From the NCBI RefSeq assembly GCF_014197435.1, contig NZ_JACIFP010000001.1:4278001-4342000 (forward strand): 64,000 nucleotides of DNA, read 5' to 3'. Of the stretch, positions 25,289 through 33,977 are shown piece after piece. The position numbers and the translations under genes are program-made. The stretch's first letter is position 1; the number at the start of each line of letters is the position of its first letter. Origin of the DNA: Gordonia humi. Its GTDB lineage: Bacteria > Actinomycetota > Actinomycetes > Mycobacteriales > Mycobacteriaceae. Under the pieces are notes generated by a model. That model did no database searches, had not been told where the DNA came from, and was given only the letters and a program-made list of their open reading frames with translations.

Positions 25289-25870
25289 TCAGTCCAGTCG
25301 CGGAAGCAGCGACGGCACGAGGAACGCGCGGAGCTTGGCGCGAAAGCGGTCGACCGACTCGTCGCTGCCGTCGGACTGGCTGATGAACGTCATCTCCAAC
25401 TCGGCGATCCACTCGGTGAGCAACACGATGTCGACGTCCCGGCTCAGCTCGCCGAGCCGCTGCGCGTCCTGGAGCACCGGCGCCCACAGCTCACCGGTGA
25501 GCCGAACGGCTTCACCGGAGCGCCATAGGAGCTGCGTCGAGAGCTCCATCTCCTCCGGGGAGACGAGCAGGTGCATCATCGGATCTCGCCTGCCGCGAAG
25601 CACGTCGTGCACCATGCCCTCGACGACTCGGTCGGCCAGCGACGGCCAGTTCTCGATGTAGGCGCGCGCCTCGGCATGTCGGCTGCGAGCACGCCGCATC
25701 ACCGACGCCATGATCAGACTGTCGCGGTCGGCGAAACAGCGGTACACCGTCGCCCGCGACACCTCGGCCGCGCGGGCGACGTCCTCCATCGTCGTCTTCG
25801 TGATGCCGAACCGCTCGAAGCACGTCTCCGCAGCGGTGAGGATCGCGTCGGACGCGTCCTCGCCGCTCAC
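25289..25870 (-). CDS. TetR-family regulator (second of a coupled pair)
   Basis: The start is the GTG at 25870, overlapping the upstream TetR stop as GTGA; a longer frame upstream is a shadow. The 193 residues have an N-terminal TetR HTH (TTMEDVARAAEVSRATVYRCFADRD) and a helical C-terminus. It resembles its neighbour at 25867 (shared VSPE-x-M region and spacing), so they look like tandem duplicates that may form a heterodimer. Their operon position suggests control of the Rieske/beta-oxidation genes or of their own transcript. Confidence 0.84.
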   Translation of the reverse strand: MSGEDASDAILTAAETCFERFGITKTTMEDVARAAEVSRATVYRCFADRDSLIMASVMRRARSRHAEARAYIENWPSLADRVVEGMVHDVLRGRRDPMMHLLVSPEEMELSTQLLWRSGEAVRLTGELWAPVLQDAQRLGELSRDVDIVLLTEWIAELEMTFISQSDGSDESVDRFRAKLRAFLVPSLLPRLD

Positions 25871-26493
25871 TCGACCGACTGCCCGGGCGGCAGGAATGCG
25901 GGCAGCACGAATGTGCGGAGCATCTCGCGATGCGACGGATCCTCGGGGCGATCGAAGTCGAGTCGGCCGACCAGGATGAACTGGAGCAGCGCGATCCACT
26001 CGGCCATCTTGCCGCGGTCGAGATCGCTGCGGATCTCGCCCCGCTCCATCGCCTGGTCCAGGACCGGCTCCCACATCTCGGCGGTCAGCCTCGCGGCGAG
26101 CCCGGAGCTGCCGACCAGCGGCTCGGCCATCTGCATGTGCTCGGGTGACACCAGGACGCGGACCAGCGGGTCCTGTCGGCCGTGGTCGACGAGGAAGATG
26201 AGCCCCTCGACGAGCTGGTCGGCGAACGTCGGCAGGCCGAGGAGGAACTTGCGGGCCTTGACGAAGAGCATCCGCGAGCGGCGTTCGATGAGCGCGGAGA
26301 TCAGCGCGTCCCGACCGGCGAAGTAACGGTAGACGGTCGGGCGCGAGACTCCCGCCTCGCGCCCGATGTCGTCCATCGTCGTCTTGGACGCCCCGTACTT
26401 GGCGAACACCCGTTCGGCCGCCTGCATGATCTGATCGCGCGCCTCGTCGGCGTCCTCGGAGAGGACATTGCCTGTCTTACGTCGCGCCATCAT
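25867..26493 (-). CDS. TetR-family regulator (first of a coupled pair)
   Basis: The 208-residue TetR protein has its HTH at about 35-65 (TTMDDIGREAGVSRPTVYRYFAGRD) and a helical sensor domain. It lies 53 bp after the enoyl-CoA hydratase stop, with a GGAC-N7-GTCC palindrome in between that could be its own operator. It is translationally coupled to the TetR at 25289. Its recognition helix differs from the TetRs at 6711 and 35143, so it probably reads a different site. Confidence 0.86.
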   Translation of the reverse strand: MMARRKTGNVLSEDADEARDQIMQAAERVFAKYGASKTTMDDIGREAGVSRPTVYRYFAGRDALISALIERRSRMLFVKARKFLLGLPTFADQLVEGLIFLVDHGRQDPLVRVLVSPEHMQMAEPLVGSSGLAARLTAEMWEPVLDQAMERGEIRSDLDRGKMAEWIALLQFILVGRLDFDRPEDPSHREMLRTFVLPAFLPPGQSVE

Positions 26494-26529
26494 CTGTTCC
26501 CATCGCCGAATCGCACGACTCTACGATAC

Positions 26530-26550
26530 ATTGGACGATTCCTGTCCTAT
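26530..26550. promoter_or_regulatory. Candidate TetR-pair operator
   Basis: A 21-bp imperfect palindrome, ATTGGAC-N7-GTCCTAT with one mismatched pair, lies 37 bp before the TetR pair and overlaps the stop codon of the upstream hydratase. Its place and symmetry fit autoregulation. It is unrelated to the CTAATG palindrome. Confidence 0.45.
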
Positions 26551-27395
26551 GTTCGCGGTGTCCAGTCGAAGTCGCCGACCGTCGTGCTGACGCGATCGGG
26601 GAAGTCGGGCGTCCGCTTCTCCAGGAACGACGCCACGCCCTCGCGGACGTCGCCGGACCGACCGCGCTCGTACAGCATCTGCGACTCGACGGCGTGCGCC
26701 CGTCGCGGGTCCTCACAGGCCGACATCCGCCACATCATCGCGCGGGTGAGTGCGACCGACACCGGCGAGGTGCCCGCGGCGAACTCGTCCGCGAGCGCCA
26801 GTGCGCGATCGAGGACCGCGGCCGCCGGGACCACCTCCGAGACGAGTCCGGCGGAGAGAGCCTGGTCGGCGGTCACCGTCGATCCGGCGATCGTCCACCG
26901 CAGCGCGGTGGGCATGCCGACGATGCGAGGCAGAAACCAGGTCGAGCAGGCCTCGGGAACCAGTCCTCGACGAGTGAAGACGAACGCGAACTTCGCGGTG
27001 TCCGAGGCGATCCGCACATCGCCGGGCAGCGACATGGTGACCCCCACGCCCGCCGCCGGTCCATTGATCGCCATGATCACCGGCTTGCGGGACTCGAACA
27101 CGCGCAGCGCCGCGACGCCGCCGGAGTCGGGGGGCACCCCGTCGACGCCGTCTTCGGGCAGGAACGTGTCCCCGCCGGCCTCCAGGTCGGCGCCCGCGCA
27201 GAACGCCCGCCCGGTGCCGGTGACGACCACCGCGCGCACGGTGTCGTCGGCATCGGTCGCATCGAACGCCGCGACCAGATCGTCCCGCATCCCGTAGGTG
27301 AACGCGTTGAGTCGATCGGGGCGGTTCAGCCAGACGACCGCCGTCGTATCGCGTCGCTCGACCCACAGCGTCGGCCGCTCGATCAGCGCGGTCAC
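26547..27395 (-). CDS. Enoyl-CoA hydratase/isomerase (crotonase)
   Basis: The start is GTG 27395, overlapping the ligase stop as GTGA. The 282 residues show the crotonase oxyanion-hole strand (GRAFCAGADLE) and the second block INGPAAGVGV, then GLVPEACSTWFLPRIVG with the glutamate usually needed for hydration. It should hydrate a 2-enoyl-CoA or isomerise one. With the acyl-CoA dehydrogenase and the ligase of the same operon it gives a beta-oxidation cassette. Confidence 0.88.
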   Translation of the reverse strand: MTALIERPTLWVERRDTTAVVWLNRPDRLNAFTYGMRDDLVAAFDATDADDTVRAVVVTGTGRAFCAGADLEAGGDTFLPEDGVDGVPPDSGGVAALRVFESRKPVIMAINGPAAGVGVTMSLPGDVRIASDTAKFAFVFTRRGLVPEACSTWFLPRIVGMPTALRWTIAGSTVTADQALSAGLVSEVVPAAAVLDRALALADEFAAGTSPVSVALTRAMMWRMSACEDPRRAHAVESQMLYERGRSGDVREGVASFLEKRTPDFPDRVSTTVGDFDWTPRT

Positions 27396-28912
27396 CTGAC
27401 CTTCTCGAACCGCACGTGCACGTCCTTGTACTCGTCGCGGATCGCGCTCTTCGCGATCTTCCCGGACGGCAGTCGCGGGAGCGGGTCGGCGGTCACGACC
27501 ACGTACCGGGGGACCTTGAAGTCGGCGAGGACCGTGGAGCAGTGCTCGACGATCGTCGCGGCGTCGACGTCGCCGGTCACCGTGACGATCGCGGCGGGCG
27601 TCTCGCCGAACCTCTCGTCGGTCGCCGCGATCACCGCGACCTCGACGACACCGTCGATCGCGCCGATCGCGCTCTCGAGTTCGACGGGCGAGATGTTGAT
27701 GCCGCCGGAGATGATGAGGTCCTTGAGTCGGTCGACGAATTTGACGCGTCCCTGTTCGTCGGCTTCGCCGAGGTCGCCGCTGTGCAGCCAACCGCCACGA
27801 AGCGCCTCCGCGGTGGTCTCCGGATCGTTCCAGTACCCCGGCGTCACACCGGGTCCGCGGACCACGAGTTCGCCGGTCTCCCCCGGCGCCGCCTCGTTCC
27901 CGTCGGAGTCGAACACCTTGACCTCGGTGAAGATCGAACCGGTGCCGCATCGGTCCGGGAACTCCATCGCCTCGGAGCGAACGGTCGCCGTCGCCACACC
28001 GCCGGCCTCGGTCATCCCGTAGATCTGACGCAGCAGAACGCCCTTGTCGGCCCATCGTTTGAGGAGATCGCCCGGAACGGCGGCCCCGCCGACGATGGCC
28101 GTCTTCAGAGAGGACAGATCGGCGCCGGCGAACTCCGGGGCGCGCGAGAGCGCCTCGAAGATCAACGGAACGCCGAAGATCGCCTCGACCGAGTGCTTCT
28201 CCAGCAGCGAGACCGCACGCGAGGGCACGAGGTCGGGTTCGACGACGAGCGTGCCGCCGAGGACGGTCGTGATCAGCAGTCCGTAGACCAGCCCCGGTGT
28301 GAACGCCAGCGGCAGCACGAGCAGCGTCGTCGTGCCCGGCCGGAACCCCTCCTCGGTGAGCGTGTTCTCCAAGACGATCGACAGCAGGGTCCGGTTGGTG
28401 AGCACGACGCCCTTCGAGAGCCCGGTGGACCCGCTGGTGAACAGGATCGTGATCGGCTCATCGGGTTCGGCGTCGACCCGGAACCGGTCGGCGCCGCCGT
28501 CGCGCAGTGAGGTGAGCTCGGCGAAGGGCACGATGGCGAACTCGTCGCCCATTCCCGCCGTCTCCGCGGCGAGGTCCTCGAACCCGGGTGCGACGACGAC
28601 GGCGGTCAGTCCGGCCTCGTCGGCGATCTTGCGCAGCTCCGCCGGCTGATACCGACTGTTGAGCGGGACGAGGACGCCGGCCGACTTGAGGACCGACAAT
28701 GCGGCGACGGGCCACTCCAGCGAGTTCGGGCCGAGGAGCCCGACACGATCGCCCGGCTTCACACCCGTGGTCTCCACGAGGTGCCGGGCGGCGCGCCCGG
28801 TCCAGTCCCGCAGGGTGCCGTAGTCGATCTCGGCGCCGTCGAAGACCAGGGCGACGTCCTGAGGTTTTGTGCGGCCCCACCAGTCGAGGGCTGCTCCGAT
28901 GGTTGCGGTCAT
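27392..28912 (-). CDS. Acyl-CoA ligase (AMP-binding)
   Basis: This 506-residue ANL enzyme has P-loop ILFTSGSTGLSKGV, A5 motif YGMTEAGG, the GWLHSGDLG hinge region, and LPRLPSGKIAK with the catalytic lysine. It is highly similar to the ligase at 7465. It sits 54 bp after the acyl-CoA dehydrogenase and overlaps the hydratase. It would activate the acid that feeds this beta-oxidation cassette. Confidence 0.9.
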   Translation of the reverse strand: MTATIGAALDWWGRTKPQDVALVFDGAEIDYGTLRDWTGRAARHLVETTGVKPGDRVGLLGPNSLEWPVAALSVLKSAGVLVPLNSRYQPAELRKIADEAGLTAVVVAPGFEDLAAETAGMGDEFAIVPFAELTSLRDGGADRFRVDAEPDEPITILFTSGSTGLSKGVVLTNRTLLSIVLENTLTEEGFRPGTTTLLVLPLAFTPGLVYGLLITTVLGGTLVVEPDLVPSRAVSLLEKHSVEAIFGVPLIFEALSRAPEFAGADLSSLKTAIVGGAAVPGDLLKRWADKGVLLRQIYGMTEAGGVATATVRSEAMEFPDRCGTGSIFTEVKVFDSDGNEAAPGETGELVVRGPGVTPGYWNDPETTAEALRGGWLHSGDLGEADEQGRVKFVDRLKDLIISGGINISPVELESAIGAIDGVVEVAVIAATDERFGETPAAIVTVTGDVDAATIVEHCSTVLADFKVPRYVVVTADPLPRLPSGKIAKSAIRDEYKDVHVRFEKVR

Positions 28913-28966
28913 GGCGTGGTTTCCTTCATTTCTTCGATTCGGGAGGGCGGTCGCGGATGCGGCCGG

Positions 28967-30124
28967 TCAAGAGGCGCGGCTCAGTTCGTGACGGCCGATG
29001 ATGAGCCGCATGATCTCGTTGGTGCCGCCGTAGATGCGCTGGATGCGAGCATCGGTGAAGGCCCGGGCGACGGGGTACTCGAGCATGTAGCCGTAGCCGC
29101 CGTGCAACTGGACGCAGGCGTCGAGCACCGCCCACTGGTTCTCGGTGGCGATCAGCTTCGTCTTGGCCGCGTCCTCCGGTGTGAGCGTGCCCGCGTTGTA
29201 CCGTTCGACGGCCCGGTCGAGGTATGCCCGGCAGGCCTCGGTTCTGCTCACATGGTCGGCGAGGGTGAACGAGGTGTTCTGAAAGTCGCCGATCGCCTTG
29301 CCGAAGGCCCGACGCTCGCGGACGTAGTCCACGGTCCAGCGAAGAGCGGCCTCCGCGGAGAACTGGCCGGCGAGGGCGATGCCGAGTCGTTCGAGCGGCA
29401 GGCTGTCCATGAGGTGACCGAAGGCGCCGCCGACCTCGCCGAGGACGTTCGCGTCGGGAACCACCACGTCGTCGAAGAACAGCTCCGCGGTGTCCTGCGC
29501 CTGCAGGCCGACTTTCCGCAGCTTCCGGCCGCGACGGAATCCCGCCATGCCCTCCTCGACGACGAACAGCGTGAATCCCTTCGATCCCGCGTCGGCGTCG
29601 GTGCGGGCCACGACGATCACCAGATCCGCGAGGATCCCACTGGTGATGAACGTCTTCGATCCGGACAGGCGCCAACCGCCGTCGACCCGGGCGGCCGTGG
29701 TGGTGATGCCCTGCAGATCGCTGCCCGTGCCGGGTTCGGTCATCGCGATCGCCCCGATGGTCTCACCGGTGGTGAACCCGGGCAGCCACCGCTGCGACTG
29801 CTCCTCGTCGGCGAGCCGCAGCAGATAGTTCAGGACGATGTCGTCGTTGGTCGAGAACCCCGACTGCAGCGAACTGGCGCCGACCCGGGCCAGCTCGTTG
29901 ATGAGCGCGACCCGGAACCGGTAGTCGGTGACCCCACTGCCGCCGTACTGCTCGGGGACCGCCAGTCCGAGCAGCCCCTGCCGCCCCGCCGCCGTCCACA
30001 CGGAGCGGTCGATCTCGCGGTTCTCCTCCCAGGAGTCCAGGTGCGGGACCACATCCCTGGCGACGAACCGACGCACCGAGTCGGCATAGGCGAGATGGTC
30101 GGCCTCGAAGAGGTCACTGTCCAT
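28967..30124 (-). CDS. Acyl-CoA dehydrogenase
   Basis: The 385 residues have the usual ACAD length and motifs: AMTEPGTGSDL and the FITSG FAD-binding strand, then the C-terminal IQRIYGGTNEIMRLIIGRH block with the catalytic Glu370. It introduces a 2,3 double bond into an acyl-CoA and passes electrons to ETF. It starts 15 bp after the GNAT-like gene in the operon headed by the second Rieske oxygenase. Substrate length or branching cannot be judged here. Confidence 0.92.
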   Translation of the reverse strand: MDSDLFEADHLAYADSVRRFVARDVVPHLDSWEENREIDRSVWTAAGRQGLLGLAVPEQYGGSGVTDYRFRVALINELARVGASSLQSGFSTNDDIVLNYLLRLADEEQSQRWLPGFTTGETIGAIAMTEPGTGSDLQGITTTAARVDGGWRLSGSKTFITSGILADLVIVVARTDADAGSKGFTLFVVEEGMAGFRRGRKLRKVGLQAQDTAELFFDDVVVPDANVLGEVGGAFGHLMDSLPLERLGIALAGQFSAEAALRWTVDYVRERRAFGKAIGDFQNTSFTLADHVSRTEACRAYLDRAVERYNAGTLTPEDAAKTKLIATENQWAVLDACVQLHGGYGYMLEYPVARAFTDARIQRIYGGTNEIMRLIIGRHELSRAS

Positions 30125-30139
30125 GAACGTTTTTCTCCT

Positions 30140-31063
30140 TCAACGGATCTCGTAAAGAACGTCGGTACGGTCGTGCTGCAGCCCCACGCGTCTGCTGACT
30201 GCGACGAGCGCGTCGTCGTCGGAGGAGACGTACGCGATCAGCCCGTCCAGTCCGCTCTGCGCCGCCCGAGCCCCCGCACCGACGAGCAGATCGGTCAGCA
30301 CCGCGCGGCACTCGGCGTCGGTGAGCGACGGCGAGTACGCGAGCAGCGCCGCGCTCGCACATCGGCCGAACTCCTCCACGTACACCGGGCGCAGGTCGAT
30401 CTCGACGAGCCCCGACAGACCGGCCTCGCCGCGGACACCGACCACGCTGCGGTCCTCGGCATCGAGTGCGGGACGGTCGTGCCCGACCCGCGACGCCAGC
30501 AGTTCCTCGATCGCCGCCGCATCGTCCGAGCCGAGGTCGACGACCCGGTCGGCGTCGCCCGCGGCCACCTCGACGCTCGGCCGGACCAGCTTCCACACCC
30601 GCCGTGTGCGGGGCAGCAGATTCCGGTCGCCGATGCGGCCCGACGCGGGATGGTTGCCGCGCGCCCACGATCGGATGCCGGCGAATCCACTCCCGAGCCA
30701 TCCGTCGGGGCCGCTCGCGTCCACCCCCTCGCGTTCGAGGAGCAGTGTCACGATGCCGATCGACCGCAGGTCCGGGTCGATCACGATCGTCCCGTCCGCC
30801 CGTCCGTCGCCGCGATCGACGAGCCGGACGACGCCCGCCACGCGTTCGGGTTCGTCTGGACCGTCGAGCGTCCTGGGACGGGCCTCCAGCCAGATCACCA
30901 GATGGCGGACGCCGCTGCCGGGCGCCAGATCACGTTCGACGTCCGCCGGGTCGATCGAGTTGTACTCGGGTTCGGCGTCGTAGGCCGCCGCTCGGAGCAG
31001 GACCTCGCGGAGCTGGGCCGCGTCCGCGGCGTCGAGGTCGGTGCGCCACTCGTACCGGATCAT
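30140..31063 (-). CDS. Double-GNAT, MshD-like protein (Rieske partner 2)
   Basis: The 307-residue protein has the length and two-halved layout of mycothiol synthase-type double GNAT proteins. The N-half holds a motif-A-like TIVIDPDLRSIGIVTLLLE, and the C-half ends in SRRVGLQHDRTDVLYEIR. That end matches the tail of the protein at 4458, which also follows a Rieske gene. It is separated from the oxygenase by 8 bp. Mycothiol synthase itself is normally a housekeeping gene elsewhere, so I infer a pathway-specific acyltransferase or a non-catalytic partner. The substrate is unknown. Confidence 0.65.
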   Translation of the reverse strand: MIRYEWRTDLDAADAAQLREVLLRAAAYDAEPEYNSIDPADVERDLAPGSGVRHLVIWLEARPRTLDGPDEPERVAGVVRLVDRGDGRADGTIVIDPDLRSIGIVTLLLEREGVDASGPDGWLGSGFAGIRSWARGNHPASGRIGDRNLLPRTRRVWKLVRPSVEVAAGDADRVVDLGSDDAAAIEELLASRVGHDRPALDAEDRSVVGVRGEAGLSGLVEIDLRPVYVEEFGRCASAALLAYSPSLTDAECRAVLTDLLVGAGARAAQSGLDGLIAYVSSDDDALVAVSRRVGLQHDRTDVLYEIR

Positions 31064-31071
31064 GATCCGCC

Positions 31072-32259
31072 CTACCGACCGCCGGAGACGGCGCGACCGG
31101 CCTCGACCAGTCTGCGTGTCTCCCTGCGGAACACCTGGTTCGCGATCTCATTGCGTCCGAGCATCATGTCGCCCGCGTCGGCGCTCCCCATGCCGCGCTG
31201 CGATCCGCGCAGGAGCGGGAAGTCCTCGTTGTGGAGCACCGCGAGGAGGATGTCCCAGTTCTTGGTCCACAGCCGCTCCCACCGCTCGGCCTCCATTCCG
31301 CTGTTCTCGACGGTCGGCACGATGAGTCGCTGCTCCATGCGCGACTGCGTCGGATCGGTCGGATGAGGACGGAAGGTCAAGAGTTGGAAGTGGTCGGGCT
31401 GGCGCAGAAGTGTGGAGTTCGGCAACAGGAAGTGCGTCTCGGTGACGTACTTGTCCAGAGGCTGCTCGCCGGGGTCCTCCTCGAGGAAGCGGTCGATCGT
31501 CTTACGCGGCGCGATGAAGCGGCAGTGCCGACCGAAGTCCTCGAAGGCCATGACGTTGGTGTGGATGATCTTGCCCGCGGTGTTCGGGTGCGCGTACTGG
31601 ATGTGGTAGCCGTCCAGGAACGCGTCCTGCATGATCTTCCAGTTGGTCGGCTCGTCGAATCCGCCCGCCTTGAAGCACACCGAGTCCTCGAGTCGGTACT
31701 CCGACAGGATCGCGTCCATCTCCGGGCCGAGCCAGTCGGCGACGTCGATCGTGGCGTTCGCGTTGTCGACGACCCAGATGAAACCGTGCCGCTCCTCGAC
31801 GGGGATCTCGATGAGTCCGTGCTCGGCGCGGTCGACGTCGCCGAAGGTGGTGTCGCGCGTGATGGTGCGCAGACTCCCGTCCGGATCGTACGACCAGCGG
31901 TGATACGGGCACGAGAAGATGCGGCAGCGCCCCTTCTCGCGGTCTTCGAGCAGCGCCCCGCGATGCCGGCAGAGATTCACGAACGCCTTGACGCTCCGAT
32001 CCTTCTGGCGGATGACGATGATGTTGTTGCGGGGCATCTGCACCGTCATGAAGTCGTTGGGCTTGGCCAGTTCCGAGCCGTGGGCGACGATCGACGGCAC
32101 CGTGCCGAAGATGTAGTCGCGCTCGTCCTGGGCGAGGACCGGGTCGGTGAACTCGCCCGGAGCGAAGTCGATGACCTCGTCGAACTTGTCTGTCGTCTCG
32201 TTGCGCAGGAGTTCCAGGGCGCGCCGGATCCGATCCTGGCGAGGAAGCGATGTCGTCAT
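31072..32259 (-). CDS. Rieske non-heme iron oxygenase, alpha subunit (copy 2)
   Basis: The 395 residues contain the Rieske ligands Cys97, His99, Cys117 and His120 and the iron-site histidines His219 and His224 (GYHIQYAH). It aligns along its whole length with the oxygenase at 3277 (shared CPYHRWSYDP, NWKIMQD, YAHPNTAGK), so they are paralogs. No beta subunit is nearby. It heads a seven-gene operon: oxygenase, GNAT, acyl-CoA dehydrogenase, ligase, hydratase and two TetRs. Electrons likely come from the reductase at 24317. The two copies may act at different steps or on different substrates. Confidence 0.93.
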   Translation of the reverse strand: MTTSLPRQDRIRRALELLRNETTDKFDEVIDFAPGEFTDPVLAQDERDYIFGTVPSIVAHGSELAKPNDFMTVQMPRNNIIVIRQKDRSVKAFVNLCRHRGALLEDREKGRCRIFSCPYHRWSYDPDGSLRTITRDTTFGDVDRAEHGLIEIPVEERHGFIWVVDNANATIDVADWLGPEMDAILSEYRLEDSVCFKAGGFDEPTNWKIMQDAFLDGYHIQYAHPNTAGKIIHTNVMAFEDFGRHCRFIAPRKTIDRFLEEDPGEQPLDKYVTETHFLLPNSTLLRQPDHFQLLTFRPHPTDPTQSRMEQRLIVPTVENSGMEAERWERLWTKNWDILLAVLHNEDFPLLRGSQRGMGSADAGDMMLGRNEIANQVFRRETRRLVEAGRAVSGGR

Positions 32260-32337
32260 GAGAATTTCCCGTCGTGATCAAGGTGTCGAACGGTGTCTGG
32301 CAGTCGCCCGAACGCGGCTCCCCCGCCGACACCAATA

Positions 32338-32366
32338 AATCTATCGCATTTAGATTTAGTCGGCAA
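32338..32366 (-). promoter_or_regulatory. Promoter with island operator (site D)
   Basis: On the minus strand, TTGCCG (32366-32361) is followed after 17 bp by the -10 TAGATT (32343-32338). CTATCGCATTTAG (32341-32353, plus strand) matches the island consensus at only 8 of 12 positions, but it sits in the same place relative to the -10 as sites A, B and C. A perfect repeat AAATCTA-N7-TAGATTT (32337-32357) also covers the -10. Confidence 0.6.
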
Positions 32367-32430
32367 TGTGTTCGCCGGAATCGAGGCGATCGGGGGCATC
32401 GCCGCACGCCCGGCCCGGAACGCGAAAAGC

Positions 32431-32464
32431 CGCGGTCGGACGCCCCTCCCGGCGCCCGACCGCG
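32431..32464 (-). terminator. Rho-independent terminator after the P450 operon
   Basis: A 14-bp stem with one mismatch (32431-32444 with 32451-32464) and a 6-nt loop lies 9 bp after the P450 stop. On the minus strand it is followed by a short GCTTTTCG stretch. It separates the P450 operon from the promoter of the next operon. Confidence 0.75.
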
Positions 32465-32472
32465 GGATCGAG

Positions 32473-33702
32473 TCAGCTCTCGGGCGTGAACTCGATCGGC
32501 ATGCGCAGGCACCCTCGCACCTGCGACGCTTGGAACACGGGGGGATCCGACTCGACGAAACGGTAGTCGGGGATCCTCGCGTGGATCACCTCCATCGCCA
32601 CCGCCAGTTCGATGCGCGCCAGATGCGATCCGAGACACCGGTGCGGACCGCCGCCGAACGAGAGGTGCCGGTTCGGACTCCGGTTCACATCGACGTCGGC
32701 CGGGGTCTCGAACTCTCTCGGATCCCGGTTGGCCGAAGCGAGGATCAGGATGATCTTGTCGCCCGCGGCGATCTGCACGCCACCGAGTTCGACGTCTCGG
32801 ATCGCCCGACGGCCCGGGACCACCGCGGCCTCGATCCGAAGGATCTCCTCCACCGCGCTCGGGATCAGGTCCGGATCGTCGATGATCTGCTGACGCTGCT
32901 CGGGATTGGCGATGAAGTGCTTGATCATCCAGGCCAGCGAACCCTGCACGGTGTGCAGACCCGCGATGAGCAGCAGGAAGAACATGCGGTCGAGTTCCTC
33001 GTCGGTGAGCAGACGCAGACCGTCCTCCATCGCGACCTCGGTGTGAATGAGCGTGGAGGTGATGTCGTCGCCGGGGTTCGCCCGACGCTCGTCCACCATC
33101 TTCTGGAAGTAGGCGAACATCTGCATCGCGGCCTCGGCGCGCGCCTGCATCGACTCCTCTTCGGAGGCTCCGGGCTTGCCTAGCAGCGCCACGTCGGTCT
33201 GCGTCGTGAACAGCGGCGCGTCCTCGACCGGCCAGTCCATCAGCGTCAAGAAGATCCGCGCCGGCAGTTCGTGTGCGAACTCGGACACGTACTCCGCGGA
33301 GCCCCGCGAGGAGAATTCGCTGAGCAGATCGTTGACGACCAGGCGGATGTCGTCGGTCAGCTTCTTCATACGCGCCGGGCCGAACAGCGGCTGAAGAGCT
33401 TTGCGGTAGCCGGTGTGCTCGGGGGGATCGAGCTCGATCGGAATGAACTTGCCGAACGCATCGCTGGTGATGAGGTTGTTCGGGAAGCTCGAGTAGGTCT
33501 CGGCGTCGCGAAGCACCTCGTGGACCTCCTCGTAGCCGGTGACGATCCAGTGGCCGCCGTAGAGCGGCGACCAGACCACCGGTCCGATGGCGGCCAACTC
33601 GGCCGCGCGTTCCTGGAACCGGTCGACGGGCGCCGCCAGGCCGGCGTCGTAGACGTCGAAGTCGACTGTGACGTCTTCTCGTGCGCGTAGGGCTGCGGTC
33701 AT
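32473..33702 (-). CDS. Cytochrome P450
   Basis: The start is ATG 33702 (MTAALRARED) with GAAGGAA upstream. The 409 residues have the heme-binding FGGGPHRCLGSHLAR with Cys356, the EEILR ExxR motif (285-289), and an I-helix AGLHT (247-251) keeping the oxygen-activating threonine. This is a soluble bacterial class I P450 that hydroxylates a small hydrophobic substrate. Its ferredoxin is encoded just upstream (33768), with an SDR before it. No dedicated ferredoxin reductase is in this operon, so the FprB-like protein or a housekeeping enzyme may serve. Confidence 0.93.
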   Translation of the reverse strand: MTAALRAREDVTVDFDVYDAGLAAPVDRFQERAAELAAIGPVVWSPLYGGHWIVTGYEEVHEVLRDAETYSSFPNNLITSDAFGKFIPIELDPPEHTGYRKALQPLFGPARMKKLTDDIRLVVNDLLSEFSSRGSAEYVSEFAHELPARIFLTLMDWPVEDAPLFTTQTDVALLGKPGASEEESMQARAEAAMQMFAYFQKMVDERRANPGDDITSTLIHTEVAMEDGLRLLTDEELDRMFFLLLIAGLHTVQGSLAWMIKHFIANPEQRQQIIDDPDLIPSAVEEILRIEAAVVPGRRAIRDVELGGVQIAAGDKIILILASANRDPREFETPADVDVNRSPNRHLSFGGGPHRCLGSHLARIELAVAMEVIHARIPDYRFVESDPPVFQASQVRGCLRMPIEFTPES

Positions 33703-33767
33703 GACACTTCCTTCGAGTTTCGTGGGATGGAGCGACACGGCGGGCGCGCCGGGTCGGGAAGCTTGGT

Positions 33768-33977
33768 TCAGGAGGCCGGGACGAGCGTCAACGCACGCTC
33801 CGGGCAGGCGAGGACCGCCGCCTCGGCCGCATCGGCCTCGGCACCGGTCAGCATTCGATCCGGGAGGATCGGATCTCCCTGTTCGTCGCAATCGATGAGG
33901 TCCGGCGCCGTGCCGTAGCACATTCCGTGCCCGGCGCACGCGACACGATCGACGACGAGTCGGTGTCCGTCCGACAT
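33768..33977 (-). CDS. Single-cluster (3Fe-4S type) ferredoxin, P450 partner
   Basis: This 69-residue protein has Cys14, Cys20 and Cys58-Pro59, with His17 in the CAGHGMC position where a fourth cysteine would be. That is typical of actinobacterial P450-linked [3Fe-4S] ferredoxins. Its ATG overlaps the SDR stop (TGATG), and the P450 starts 65 bp downstream. It carries single electrons to the P450. Confidence 0.92.
   Translation of the reverse strand: MSDGHRLVVDRVACAGHGMCYGTAPDLIDCDEQGDPILPDRMLTGAEADAAEAAVLACPERALTLVPAS

Noticed and set aside
28781..31366. An 861-codon plus-strand frame
   Set aside because: It is antisense to the acyl-CoA dehydrogenase, GNAT and Rieske genes; composition is shadow-like and there is no ribosome site.
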